Shown here: positions 39,550-46,386 of the stretch, one piece after another
How the letters are laid out: each line of letters opens with the position of its first letter
Position numbering within the stretch: position 1 is the first letter of the stretch
Assembly: GCF_033343995.1 (NCBI RefSeq)
Contig: NZ_CP137573.1
Location: forward strand, 7,535,001 to 7,599,000
Direction of reading: 5' to 3'
Length of the DNA stretch: 64,000 nucleotides
From: Streptomyces sp. HUAS YS2
GTDB lineage: Bacteria > Actinomycetota > Actinomycetes > Streptomycetales > Streptomycetaceae
Notes under the pieces: generated by a model
Database searches by the model: none
What the model saw: the letters and a program-made list of their open reading frames with translations, nothing else
Told to the model about the DNA's origin: nothing
Made by a program: the position numbers and the translations under genes

Positions 39550-41244
39550 GTGGTGGATGCAGTGATCGAGGAACAGGGCCGGGGCACGGTGGTGCTGCTC
39601 GCGGCGGCGCCGGCCGGACGGGGGCGGATCGTCGACGCGACGTCGGTTCTGCCGGCGCTCGCGGCGGTGCCGCCGGGGGCGCTCGCGGGGACGGAGGTCG
39701 CCACGGTCGTCGAACTCGCCGATCCCGTCGAGCCGCAGACCGTACTGACCCGGCTGCGCGCGGCAGCGACGGCGGCCGGAGCGGGGCGGCTCGCGGTGTA
39801 CCTCGCGTGCCAGGTCCACATGGACCAACGGCAGGGCCTGCCGCACCTGGCGCTCGCCCGCACGTCGACGGCGACCCTGCGGTACACGGCGCTGCCGTGG
39901 CACTGGCTGGCCGACGCCCTGAAGGAGCGCCGGCCCGGGACCACGACGGTGGTGGCGGACCTGGTCGCCGACGCGGACGCGTGGCGGGCGCTGGAGAAGC
40001 GCCCGGAGCTGCTCGAACTGCCCTCGGGTACCTCGCTGTTCGGCCGCATCACCCCGCCACCCGCCCGTCGCGCGGGCCCGTCGACGCCGGACTACCTGCG
40101 CGCCTACGCCACGATCTGGCGCACCGGCGAACGCCCTGCGCTCCCGTCCCTGCACGCCCAGGCGTCGGCCCGCACGGCCGTCGACCCGGTGATCCTGCTG
40201 TCGCACCTGTACGAGCCGCCGGACGACGCGTGGACGACCGGGACCTCGTTCCCGCGGCCGGAGCAACTGCCGCAGGAGGAGCCTGTGTCGGCTGCGGAGG
40301 TGGCTCCGGTGGTTTTCGAGGAGGAGGCGCAGGAGGTCCAGGGCGAGCCCGTGGCGCCGGAGTTCCCGATGCCGCGGTCGCTGTCCTCGTCCGACGACGG
40401 TGAGCCGGTCGAGGTGTCGGAGGCGCGCGAGGAGGAGCCGGAGGCGCCCGCGCCCGTACCGCCGCCTGCGCCCGTCCCGGTCGCGCCCGTACCGCCGCCC
40501 GTCCCGGTCGCGCCTCCTGCGCAGGAGGACAGGGTCGAGCCGCCTGTGCCGGACGACGTGGTCGAGGCCGCGGCGCCTCCGCCCCCGTCGGTGGCTCCCG
40601 CAGCCGTTGTCCCCGAGGCTCGGGAAGCGGATCCGGACGCCGCCGGCGTGCCGCCCCTTCCCGACGCGCCGCCCGCTGTGGGTGCGCCCCGGCCTGCCGG
40701 GGATGCCGCTCGCGGCGCCTGGGGGAAGGTCCGGGCGGTGGCCCGCGGCTGGCGCGGTGGCGCCGAGGCGGTGGAGCCGGAGCCCGCGCCGATGGCCGTC
40801 GTCGTGGCCCCGGGACAGGGTGATCCGCATCCCGGGATCCTGGCCGCCGCGCAGGCCGGGCGGCACACCGAGGCGGCCGCGGCGGCGGCCGCGTGGGAAC
40901 TGGACGCGCTGCGCCGGCACGGCGCGGGGTCCGGCGAGGCGATCCACTGGCTGGAGGTCCGCGCCGACCTCGCGCGCCTCGCGGGCGAGCCCGCCCGCAG
41001 CTGTGAGCTGTGGATCGCCGCCGCCCGCGCCCGGATCGGGCAGTGGCAGGACCTCGGGCACCCCGACGTCGAGGGCGCGGTCGACCGCGCGCATCATCAA
41101 TGGGAGCAGGTCCCGGAGGCGAGGGCGCGCGCGCTCGCGCCCGAACTGGTCGAGCTGCGGCGCCAGGTGCCGGGGCGCAGGGCCGGGGCCCTGCAGGCGA
41201 TCCAGCGCAGGCTGGAACGCATCCCAGGAGAGGAACCCGCATGA
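39550..41244 (+). CDS. Uncharacterised Pro/Glu-rich protein with TPR-like C-terminus
   Basis: The 564-residue protein has three parts. An N-terminal globular alpha/beta domain (1-230) has RGTVVLLAAAPAGRGRIVD, RLAVYLACQVHMDQRQ, LPWHWLADALKERRPGTTT and VVADLVADADAW. A 200-residue Pro/Glu/Val-rich disordered linker follows, then a helical TPR-like domain (about 440-564) with Trp/Ala-rich repeats. The globular part loosely resembles a caspase-like fold but lacks an obvious His-Cys dyad, so this is speculative. The GTG at 39550 follows TACGGT by five bases, pointing to a leaderless transcript. Its stop overlaps the next ATG (ATGA), so it is coupled to the PLP enzyme. Confidence 0.8.
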   Translation: MVDAVIEEQGRGTVVLLAAAPAGRGRIVDATSVLPALAAVPPGALAGTEVATVVELADPVEPQTVLTRLRAAATAAGAGRLAVYLACQVHMDQRQGLPHLALARTSTATLRYTALPWHWLADALKERRPGTTTVVADLVADADAWRALEKRPELLELPSGTSLFGRITPPPARRAGPSTPDYLRAYATIWRTGERPALPSLHAQASARTAVDPVILLSHLYEPPDDAWTTGTSFPRPEQLPQEEPVSAAEVAPVVFEEEAQEVQGEPVAPEFPMPRSLSSSDDGEPVEVSEAREEEPEAPAPVPPPAPVPVAPVPPPVPVAPPAQEDRVEPPVPDDVVEAAAPPPPSVAPAAVVPEAREADPDAAGVPPLPDAPPAVGAPRPAGDAARGAWGKVRAVARGWRGGAEAVEPEPAPMAVVVAPGQGDPHPGILAAAQAGRHTEAAAAAAAWELDALRRHGAGSGEAIHWLEVRADLARLAGEPARSCELWIAAARARIGQWQDLGHPDVEGAVDRAHHQWEQVPEARARALAPELVELRRQVPGRRAGALQAIQRRLERIPGEEPA

Positions 41245-42464
41245 CCTCGCTCGCCACCACGCAGCGCTCCCTCGCCGACCACGCCGTCCGCCACCCGCTG
41301 TGGCCGCCGCTGACGGCGGGCTGCCCGGTGACGTCGACCGACGAGGTCGCGTACCCGCTGGAGGTCGACTACGCGTACGACCGCGTGCCCGCCGACCTGT
41401 TCTCCGCCCGCGACCTCACGGCCCCGCGCGGTCTCGAACGGTGGGCGCCGCTGCTGCCGCCGCTCGCCGCCCCCGGTCTCGGCGAGGGCGGGACTCCGCT
41501 GGTCCGGCTGTCCGACGGCGTGTACGTGAAGGACGAGTCCCGCAACCCGACCTGGAGTCACAAGGACCGGCTCAACCGGGTGGCCGTCAGCGCCGCCGTG
41601 GCGTCCGGCGCGCGCGGCATCGTGGCCTCCTCGTCCGGCAACCACGGCGCGTCCGCCGCCGCGTACGCCGCCCGCGCCGGGCTGCCCTGCGTGCTGTTCG
41701 TGTCCCCGTACGCGCCGCCCGCCGTCGCGTCGTTCCTGCGCGCCTACGGCGCGGCCGTGCTCACCGTGCCGCTGGAGGCGGTGCGCCCGCTGATGCGCCG
41801 TACGGTGACCGAACTCGGGTACCAGGCCGTCAGCAGCATGACGGAGACCGCGCACACCGGGCACCCCTTCGGACCGGAGGGGTACAAGACGATCGCGTAC
41901 GAGATCTTCGCCGAGCTGGGCCGGATGCCCGCCGCGGTCTATCTGCCCACCGGATACGGCGAGTTGCTCTTCGGGGTGACGAAGGGATTCACCGAGCTGG
42001 TCAAGCTCGGCCATGCCGGCTCCGTCCCGCGGATGTACGCCTGCGAGCCCGCCGCGGCCGGCGCGCTCGCCGAGGCGATGCGGACCGGTCGGCACGCCGC
42101 GCAGGTTCCGGTCGGGCCGACCGACGCGTACGCGATCGACTGCGCCGTCGGCAGCTACCGGGGCGTCGTCGCCCTGGAGGCGAGCGACGGCGCGGCGCTG
42201 ACCGTCACCGACGCGCAGATGGCCGCCGCCCGCGACGAACTCGCCTCCCAGGGACTGTGGTTCGAGCTCTCGTCCGCCGCCGGACTGGCCGGGCTGCGCG
42301 CCCACGGCCCCGCCGACGCCGAGGGTCCGGTCGTATGCGTCGCGACGTCCAGCGGGTTCAAGGACATCGCGACCGCGTCCCCGGACACGGCGTACGGGCC
42401 GATGCCCGGGGACTGGGACACGGTCCTCGCCGCCGTCGAGAAGGCGGGCGGCCTGCCCGGCTAG
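41241..42464 (+). CDS. Threonine-synthase-like PLP-dependent enzyme
   Basis: The 407-residue fold-type II PLP enzyme carries the cofactor Lys in NPTWSHKDRLNRV (about residue 109), the asparagine loop SSSGNHGAS and a GYGELLFGVTKG phosphate-binding region. It resembles threonine synthase and diaminopropionate ammonia-lyase relatives but is not next to other amino-acid genes. It is translationally coupled (ATGA) to the preceding Pro-rich TPR-like protein, which suggests the two work together. AGGAGAGG lies just before the ATG. The reaction is unknown; elimination or replacement on a hydroxy-amino acid is likely. Confidence 0.88.
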   Translation: MTSLATTQRSLADHAVRHPLWPPLTAGCPVTSTDEVAYPLEVDYAYDRVPADLFSARDLTAPRGLERWAPLLPPLAAPGLGEGGTPLVRLSDGVYVKDESRNPTWSHKDRLNRVAVSAAVASGARGIVASSSGNHGASAAAYAARAGLPCVLFVSPYAPPAVASFLRAYGAAVLTVPLEAVRPLMRRTVTELGYQAVSSMTETAHTGHPFGPEGYKTIAYEIFAELGRMPAAVYLPTGYGELLFGVTKGFTELVKLGHAGSVPRMYACEPAAAGALAEAMRTGRHAAQVPVGPTDAYAIDCAVGSYRGVVALEASDGAALTVTDAQMAAARDELASQGLWFELSSAAGLAGLRAHGPADAEGPVVCVATSSGFKDIATASPDTAYGPMPGDWDTVLAAVEKAGGLPG

Positions 42465-42663
42465 ATCCCCGTGGTGACGCTCGGGTCGGAACCGGACCGG
42501 GACCGCCGCGCAGACCGTACGGTGCGGGCCGGTAGGTCGGCGCGTCCGCCCCGCCGGGCGCGCTCCCCATCCGAACCGCTCGCGCTCCGGGGGACACACC
42601 CGTCGTCTCGCTCAGCGAGCCGGGTCTGCCGCGGATCCGGGCGGGACTGACATCATCGGGGGC

Positions 42664-43188
42664 ATGTGCTCCGCTCCCGCGCCCTCGGCCCCGTCCGCCG
42701 TGCCCATGCCCTGGCCGGCCGTGCTCACCACCGCGCGGCTCGTGCTGCGGCCCGTGGCACGGGCCGACGTGCCGGCCGTCACGCGGCTGTGGACGGACCC
42801 GGAGGTACGCCGGCACCTGGGCGGACCGGTCGCCGAGAGCGTGGTGCGGATCAGGCAGCGGCGGTGCGTCGGCGCGTGCGGGGTCTTCGCGGTGGCCCGC
42901 GCGGACGACGGGCTGATCACCGGGCTCGTCACCCTGGGGTGGGACGCGCGGCGCGGGGAGACGGAGGTGTCGTACCAGTTCCTGCCCGAGCACTGGGGAC
43001 AGGGCTACGCGCGCGAGGCGGTGGCGGCGGCCGTCGACTGGGCGCGCGGCGGCTCGCCCACGGTGATCGCGGTGACCCAGGAGGCCAACACCCGCTCGCG
43101 CCGGCTCCTGGAGGCCGTCGGCCTGGAGCACGTCGAGTCCTTCGTGGAGTGGGACGCCCACCAGGTCCTGTACCGCACCGCCGGCTGA
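42664..43188 (+). CDS. GNAT family acetyltransferase (RimJ/RimL type)
   Basis: The 174-residue protein has LTTARLVLRPVARADVPAV at the N-terminus, SYQFLPEHWGQGYAREAVAAA as the acetyl-CoA motif A, and TQEANTRSRRLLEAVGLEHVE. This is the layout of RimJ/RimL-type acetyltransferases that modify protein N-termini or small amines. The ATG at 42664 could be replaced by a later one at 42706 (MPWPAVLTTARL). No partner gene is evident. Confidence 0.87.
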   Translation: MCSAPAPSAPSAVPMPWPAVLTTARLVLRPVARADVPAVTRLWTDPEVRRHLGGPVAESVVRIRQRRCVGACGVFAVARADDGLITGLVTLGWDARRGETEVSYQFLPEHWGQGYAREAVAAAVDWARGGSPTVIAVTQEANTRSRRLLEAVGLEHVESFVEWDAHQVLYRTAG

Positions 43189-43210
43189 CGCCCGGCGGAG
43201 GTCCCCGTCC

Positions 43211-43789
43211 TCAGACGGGCTTCCGGCCCTCCGTCAGCGCGACCATCATCCGTTCCAGCCGTTGCTCCCGGTTCTCGGGCGTCCGGGCCTGCCAGAGCCG
43301 CAGGATCACCAGGTACTGGTCGGTCCGCCCGAGGCCCTCGAAGGAGGCCCGGGCCCGATCGTCGGCCGCCAGCGCCCCGGCCAGATCGTCCGGCACGGTG
43401 GCCTCCCGCTGGGACGGGTACGCGGCCGCCCACCGGCCGTCCGCCTGCGCGGCCCGCACCTCCGCGAGGCCCCGCTCCCGCATCCGCCCGGCCGCGTCCA
43501 GCGCCTCGACCTTGCGCACGTTCACCTGCGACCAGAGGGCGCGCGGCCGCCGTGGGGTGTACTTCTGCAGGTAGTACCGCTCGTCCCCGGACCGGCGCTG
43601 CCCGTCGATCCAGCCGAAGCAGAGCATGCAGTCCAGCGTCTCGACGAGGGGCAGCGACGTCGCGTCGGATCCCTTCCTGGCGATCCTCAGCCACGCCCCC
43701 GTCGAGTCGCCTGCGTGCTTCTCCAGCCAGGCCTCCAGACCGGCGCGATCCGTGAACGTCATGACCGGGAGCCCCTCGAACGTGTCCAT
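43211..43789 (-). CDS. YdeI/OmpD-associated family protein
   Basis: The 192-residue protein shows the family pattern: FTDRAGLEAWLEKHAG, GAWLRIARKGSDATSLPLVE, DCMLCFGWIDGQRRSGDERYY (shown in part), then TPRRPRALWSQVNVRKVEAL and a C-terminal VPDDLAGALAADDRARASFE block. It is cytosolic with no known catalytic function; relatives are implicated in stress tolerance. TAGGGT lies six bases before the ATG on its strand, another leaderless-type start. Confidence 0.85.
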   Translation of the reverse strand: MDTFEGLPVMTFTDRAGLEAWLEKHAGDSTGAWLRIARKGSDATSLPLVETLDCMLCFGWIDGQRRSGDERYYLQKYTPRRPRALWSQVNVRKVEALDAAGRMRERGLAEVRAAQADGRWAAAYPSQREATVPDDLAGALAADDRARASFEGLGRTDQYLVILRLWQARTPENREQRLERMMVALTEGRKPV

Positions 43790-43830
43790 GACGCCACCCT
43801 ACGGACCCGGTACGCACGGCGGTCGTACGT

Positions 43831-45105
43831 TCAGAACCGTGCGTGCGTGGTGATGTCCGACTCGAACTGGGTGATCATCTCCGGGGTCACCGTCGGACGG
43901 CACTGGGCGATCGCCGCCAGGTAGTCGGCAGTGGTCGCGCCGGGGGCCGGGTCGCCGGCCGCGGCGAGGTCCCGCTCGAAGGAGGTCTGGGCCGCGATCC
44001 GAGCCGCGTGCTCGATGTCGGCGGGGGTGAACAGGTCGCTCGCGGAGACCAGTTCGTCCACGTCCACGTCCGGCCGGCCGTCGGTGTACCGGGACCAGAT
44101 CGCCGCACGGGCGGCCTTGTCCGGCGTGCCGATCGGGATCAGGTAGTCGAAGCGGCCGGGGCGCAGGAACGCCGGGTCCAGGGAACGGATCGAGTTGGTC
44201 GCGCAGACCAGCAACCGCTCGTCGCCCTCGCGGAAACCCGGTATCAGCTTGAGCAGTTCGTTGGTCACGCCGTGCATGCCGCCCGGCTGCGCCGGCTCCG
44301 AGCGCACCGGCGCGATCTCCTCGACCTCGTCGATGAAGACCAGCACCCGCTCCAGCTCGGCGATCCGCGCGAACGCGCTGCGCAGCGCCGCCGCCAGGTT
44401 GCCCTCGTCGGCGAGGCGCGAGGGCAGGATCTCCACGAACGGCCAGCCGAGCCGGGAGGCGATGCCACGTGCGAAGGTCGTCTTGCCGGTCCCGGGCGGG
44501 CCGAACAGACCCACCGCGCGCGGCGGCCGCACCCCGTGCCGCGCCGCGCGCTCCGGCTCGGCCAGCGGGAGCACGACACGCCGCTCGATCAGGTCCTTCT
44601 CGGCCTCCATGCCGGCGACCTTGGCCCACAGGTCGCTGGGCAGGAACCGGCCGCCGAGGTCCTCGAGCAGGCTCGCCGCCGGGCCGTGCAGCGGTTCGAC
44701 CTTCTCGAAGTACGCGACGGCGGGCTGCCGCGTGTAGCCCGCGTTCAGGAGCCCCTCGCCGTGCAGTTCCTCCTCCGGCAGCACGTACGCGATGCGGCCG
44801 ACCCGGGCCGCGAGCAGGCGCCGCTCCAGCTCCACGAGCAGCGCGCTGGCGAGTCCGCGTCCCCGCCAGGCCGGCTGGATCGCGATCCGCATCACCCAGG
44901 CCCGCTCGCCGGCGACGCAGGCGAGCGCCGCCCCGATGGGCACGCCCTGGTGGACGGCGACGACGGCGGGCTGCCGGGAGGTGAGCGCGCCGATGCACTC
45001 GGCGAGCGAGAAGACGGACTCCTGTCCGAGTTCGGCCGTGGTGTCGATCAGGTGGACGACCGCGGCGAGATCGCTCTCGCGGTAGTCGTGGATGAGCCAG
45101 TTCAC
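43831..45105 (-). CDS. GNAT acetyltransferase-AAA+ ATPase fusion
   Basis: The 424-residue protein joins an N-terminal GNAT domain (about 1-145; WVMRIAIQPAWRGRGLASAL is motif A) to a C-terminal AAA+ ATPase (about 165-424). The ATPase has Walker A GLFGPPGTGKTTFARG, Walker B VLVFIDEVEEI, sensor 1 LLVCATNSIRSLD and arginine-finger region DPAFLRPGRFDYLI, as in FtsH/Cdc48-type ATPases but with no protease or transmembrane part. The GTG at 45105 is chosen for GAGGGG 8 nt upstream. A 14-bp palindrome lies 21 nt before the start. ATP-driven remodelling of a target linked to its acetylation is an inference. Confidence 0.9.
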   Translation of the reverse strand: MNWLIHDYRESDLAAVVHLIDTTAELGQESVFSLAECIGALTSRQPAVVAVHQGVPIGAALACVAGERAWVMRIAIQPAWRGRGLASALLVELERRLLAARVGRIAYVLPEEELHGEGLLNAGYTRQPAVAYFEKVEPLHGPAASLLEDLGGRFLPSDLWAKVAGMEAEKDLIERRVVLPLAEPERAARHGVRPPRAVGLFGPPGTGKTTFARGIASRLGWPFVEILPSRLADEGNLAAALRSAFARIAELERVLVFIDEVEEIAPVRSEPAQPGGMHGVTNELLKLIPGFREGDERLLVCATNSIRSLDPAFLRPGRFDYLIPIGTPDKAARAAIWSRYTDGRPDVDVDELVSASDLFTPADIEHAARIAAQTSFERDLAAAGDPAPGATTADYLAAIAQCRPTVTPEMITQFESDITTHARF

Positions 45106-45125
45106 CGGTACCGCCCCTCGTTCGT

Positions 45126-45139
45126 ACAGCACGTGCTGT
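45126..45139. promoter_or_regulatory. Perfect 14-bp palindrome before the GNAT-AAA+ gene
   Basis: ACAGCACGTGCTGT is fully self-complementary and lies 21 nt upstream of the start codon, in the expected operator or promoter-proximal position. No dedicated regulator is adjacent. Confidence 0.45.
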
Positions 45140-45242
45140 CCCGGTGACGCTAGGCGGCGGGCGGGAGCGCGGTCCTCTGCCACCGTGCACAATCCGCGCC
45201 CGGCAAACGCTACGAACCGTCACTGGCGGACGACCGGCGCCC

Positions 45243-45302
45243 GGGAACGCACGAGGCCCCTGGGAACGCACGAGGCCCCCGGGACCAGGGGTCCCAGGGG
45301 CC
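45243..45302 (-). terminator. Terminator with a duplicated arm, two alternative hairpins
   Basis: An 18-nt unit, GGGAACGCACGAGGCCCC, occurs twice (45243-45260 and 45262-45279). GGCCCCTGGGA (45255-45265) pairs perfectly with TCCCAGGGGCC (45292-45302). The second copy (45274-45286) also pairs with 45290-45302 with one mismatch. The two hairpins are mutually exclusive. The element lies 30 nt past the DUF805 gene stop. Confidence 0.65.
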
Positions 45303-45331
45303 GCGGAGCCGGGCCTGCGCCGAAGGGGGCG

Positions 45332-45688
45332 TCAGACGGCCGGGGCGAGCTTCGGGTTCACGCCGTAGGCGTTGTTCTCCGGCTTGCCCTCGCTGGCGAG
45401 GAAGACGAGCAGGATGATGCCGCCGACGAGCGGGATGATGCCGACGAGGATCATCCAGCCGGAGCGGCCGGTGTCGTGGAGCCGGCGGACGGCGACGGCG
45501 AGCGACGGCACCAGCGTGCCGAGCAGGTAGAGGCCGTAGAGGATGCCGTTGGTGCCCGCGGCGAGGTCTATGCCGAGGAGAACCGCGGCGACGATCATGT
45601 TGAGCAGGAAGTACATCCAGTACTCCTTGCGGCGCGCACGGCCGCTGAATACCGCGTACTTCTTCAGAACGTCCAGGTACCAGTTCAC
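45332..45688 (-). CDS. DUF805 membrane protein
   Basis: The 118-residue integral membrane protein has the DUF805 signature: NWYLDVLKKYAVFSGRARRKEYW, cited in part, then three to four hydrophobic helices and the VRRLHDTGRSGWMIL motif. The family function is unknown. The GTG at 45688 is preferred because GGGGGA lies 4 nt upstream; a TTG at 45700 would overlap that site. A good promoter lies about 55 nt upstream and a duplicated-arm terminator follows. Confidence 0.9.
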   Translation of the reverse strand: MNWYLDVLKKYAVFSGRARRKEYWMYFLLNMIVAAVLLGIDLAAGTNGILYGLYLLGTLVPSLAVAVRRLHDTGRSGWMILVGIIPLVGGIILLVFLASEGKPENNAYGVNPKLAPAV

Positions 45689-45742
45689 AGAGTCCCCCAA
45701 GGACCGGGTCAGCCTGCGCCGATGAGCAGGGCCTTTATGCAG

Positions 45743-45772
45743 AACTTATGTGGCCGAAACCGTGTGGGTCAA
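45743..45772 (-). promoter_or_regulatory. Predicted promoter of the DUF805 gene
   Basis: On the minus strand TTGACC (45772-45767) and TAAGTT (45748-45743) are separated by 18 nt, fitting a housekeeping-type promoter with a leader of about 48 nt. Confidence 0.55.
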
Positions 45773-45827
45773 TTCGTTACCGAGAACTGGTCGTTGGGGG
45801 ATGTTGTGTCTGGTTTTGACGTGACGA

Positions 45828-45863
45828 ACGGCGTCGCGCTCCGCTCGTGGAGTGCGACGCCGT
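45828..45863 (-). terminator. Terminator of the SPW-repeat gene
   Basis: ACGGCGTCGCGCTC and GAGTGCGACGCCGT pair over 14 positions with one G-T wobble around an 8-nt loop, 20 nt after the stop. Confidence 0.75.
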
Positions 45864-45882
45864 CGGTGCAGGAGATCGGATT

Positions 45883-46326
45883 TCAGACCGTATTTCTCGA
45901 CTTGCTCATGAGCAGGCCGCCCGCCACGAGGGCGAACAGGCACACGCATGCGCCGGTGATGACATTGGAGAGGATCGCGCCGGTACCGGCGTCCCGGGAA
46001 ACCACCCAGGGAGAGACGATCAGCCAAACACCGAGGAACAGGACGACGAAGTTCAGGTCCTGTGAGCGTTCCGGAACCATCGACATGCACAGCCCCAGCG
46101 CCGCGATGCCCAGGCCGACGATCAGGTTGCTGATGGCCAGTTCGGGCTTGGCTGCGGAGAAGTGGACCGTCCATGCGGAGACCGCGGCGTAGATTCCGGC
46201 GAGGATCACCAGTTCCTCCACCGCCGCGACACCTCGTGTCTGCAGCATGCGGGCGTAACGCTCTCGCATTTCCGATGCGTCGGGGTGTCCCGAGATATCA
46301 CCTGGACGGTGAGAGACGTCGGCCAT
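45883..46326 (-). CDS. SPW-repeat membrane protein
   Basis: The 147-residue protein has four predicted transmembrane helices (AAVEELVILAGIYAAVSAW, AISNLIVGLGIAALGLCM, NFVVLFLGVWLIVSPW, VITGACVCLFALVAGGLL). It carries the S-P-W motif (LIVSPWVV) of the SPW-repeat family; the first helix pair carries a degenerate copy (VSAWTV). Function is unknown. AAGGAGG lies well placed before the ATG at 46326. Confidence 0.88.
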   Translation of the reverse strand: MADVSHRPGDISGHPDASEMRERYARMLQTRGVAAVEELVILAGIYAAVSAWTVHFSAAKPELAISNLIVGLGIAALGLCMSMVPERSQDLNFVVLFLGVWLIVSPWVVSRDAGTGAILSNVITGACVCLFALVAGGLLMSKSRNTV

Positions 46327-46386
46327 ACGACTCGCCTCCTTCGGACGTCTGACCGTCTGGCCGTGTGGCGGCACGATGCCGCTGTT

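Noticed and set aside
39550..40240. Caspase-like peptidase call for the N-terminal domain
   Set aside because: No His-Gly/Cys dyad or D-x-C-x-S motif is visible; the resemblance is limited to the order of strands and is not enough for an annotation.
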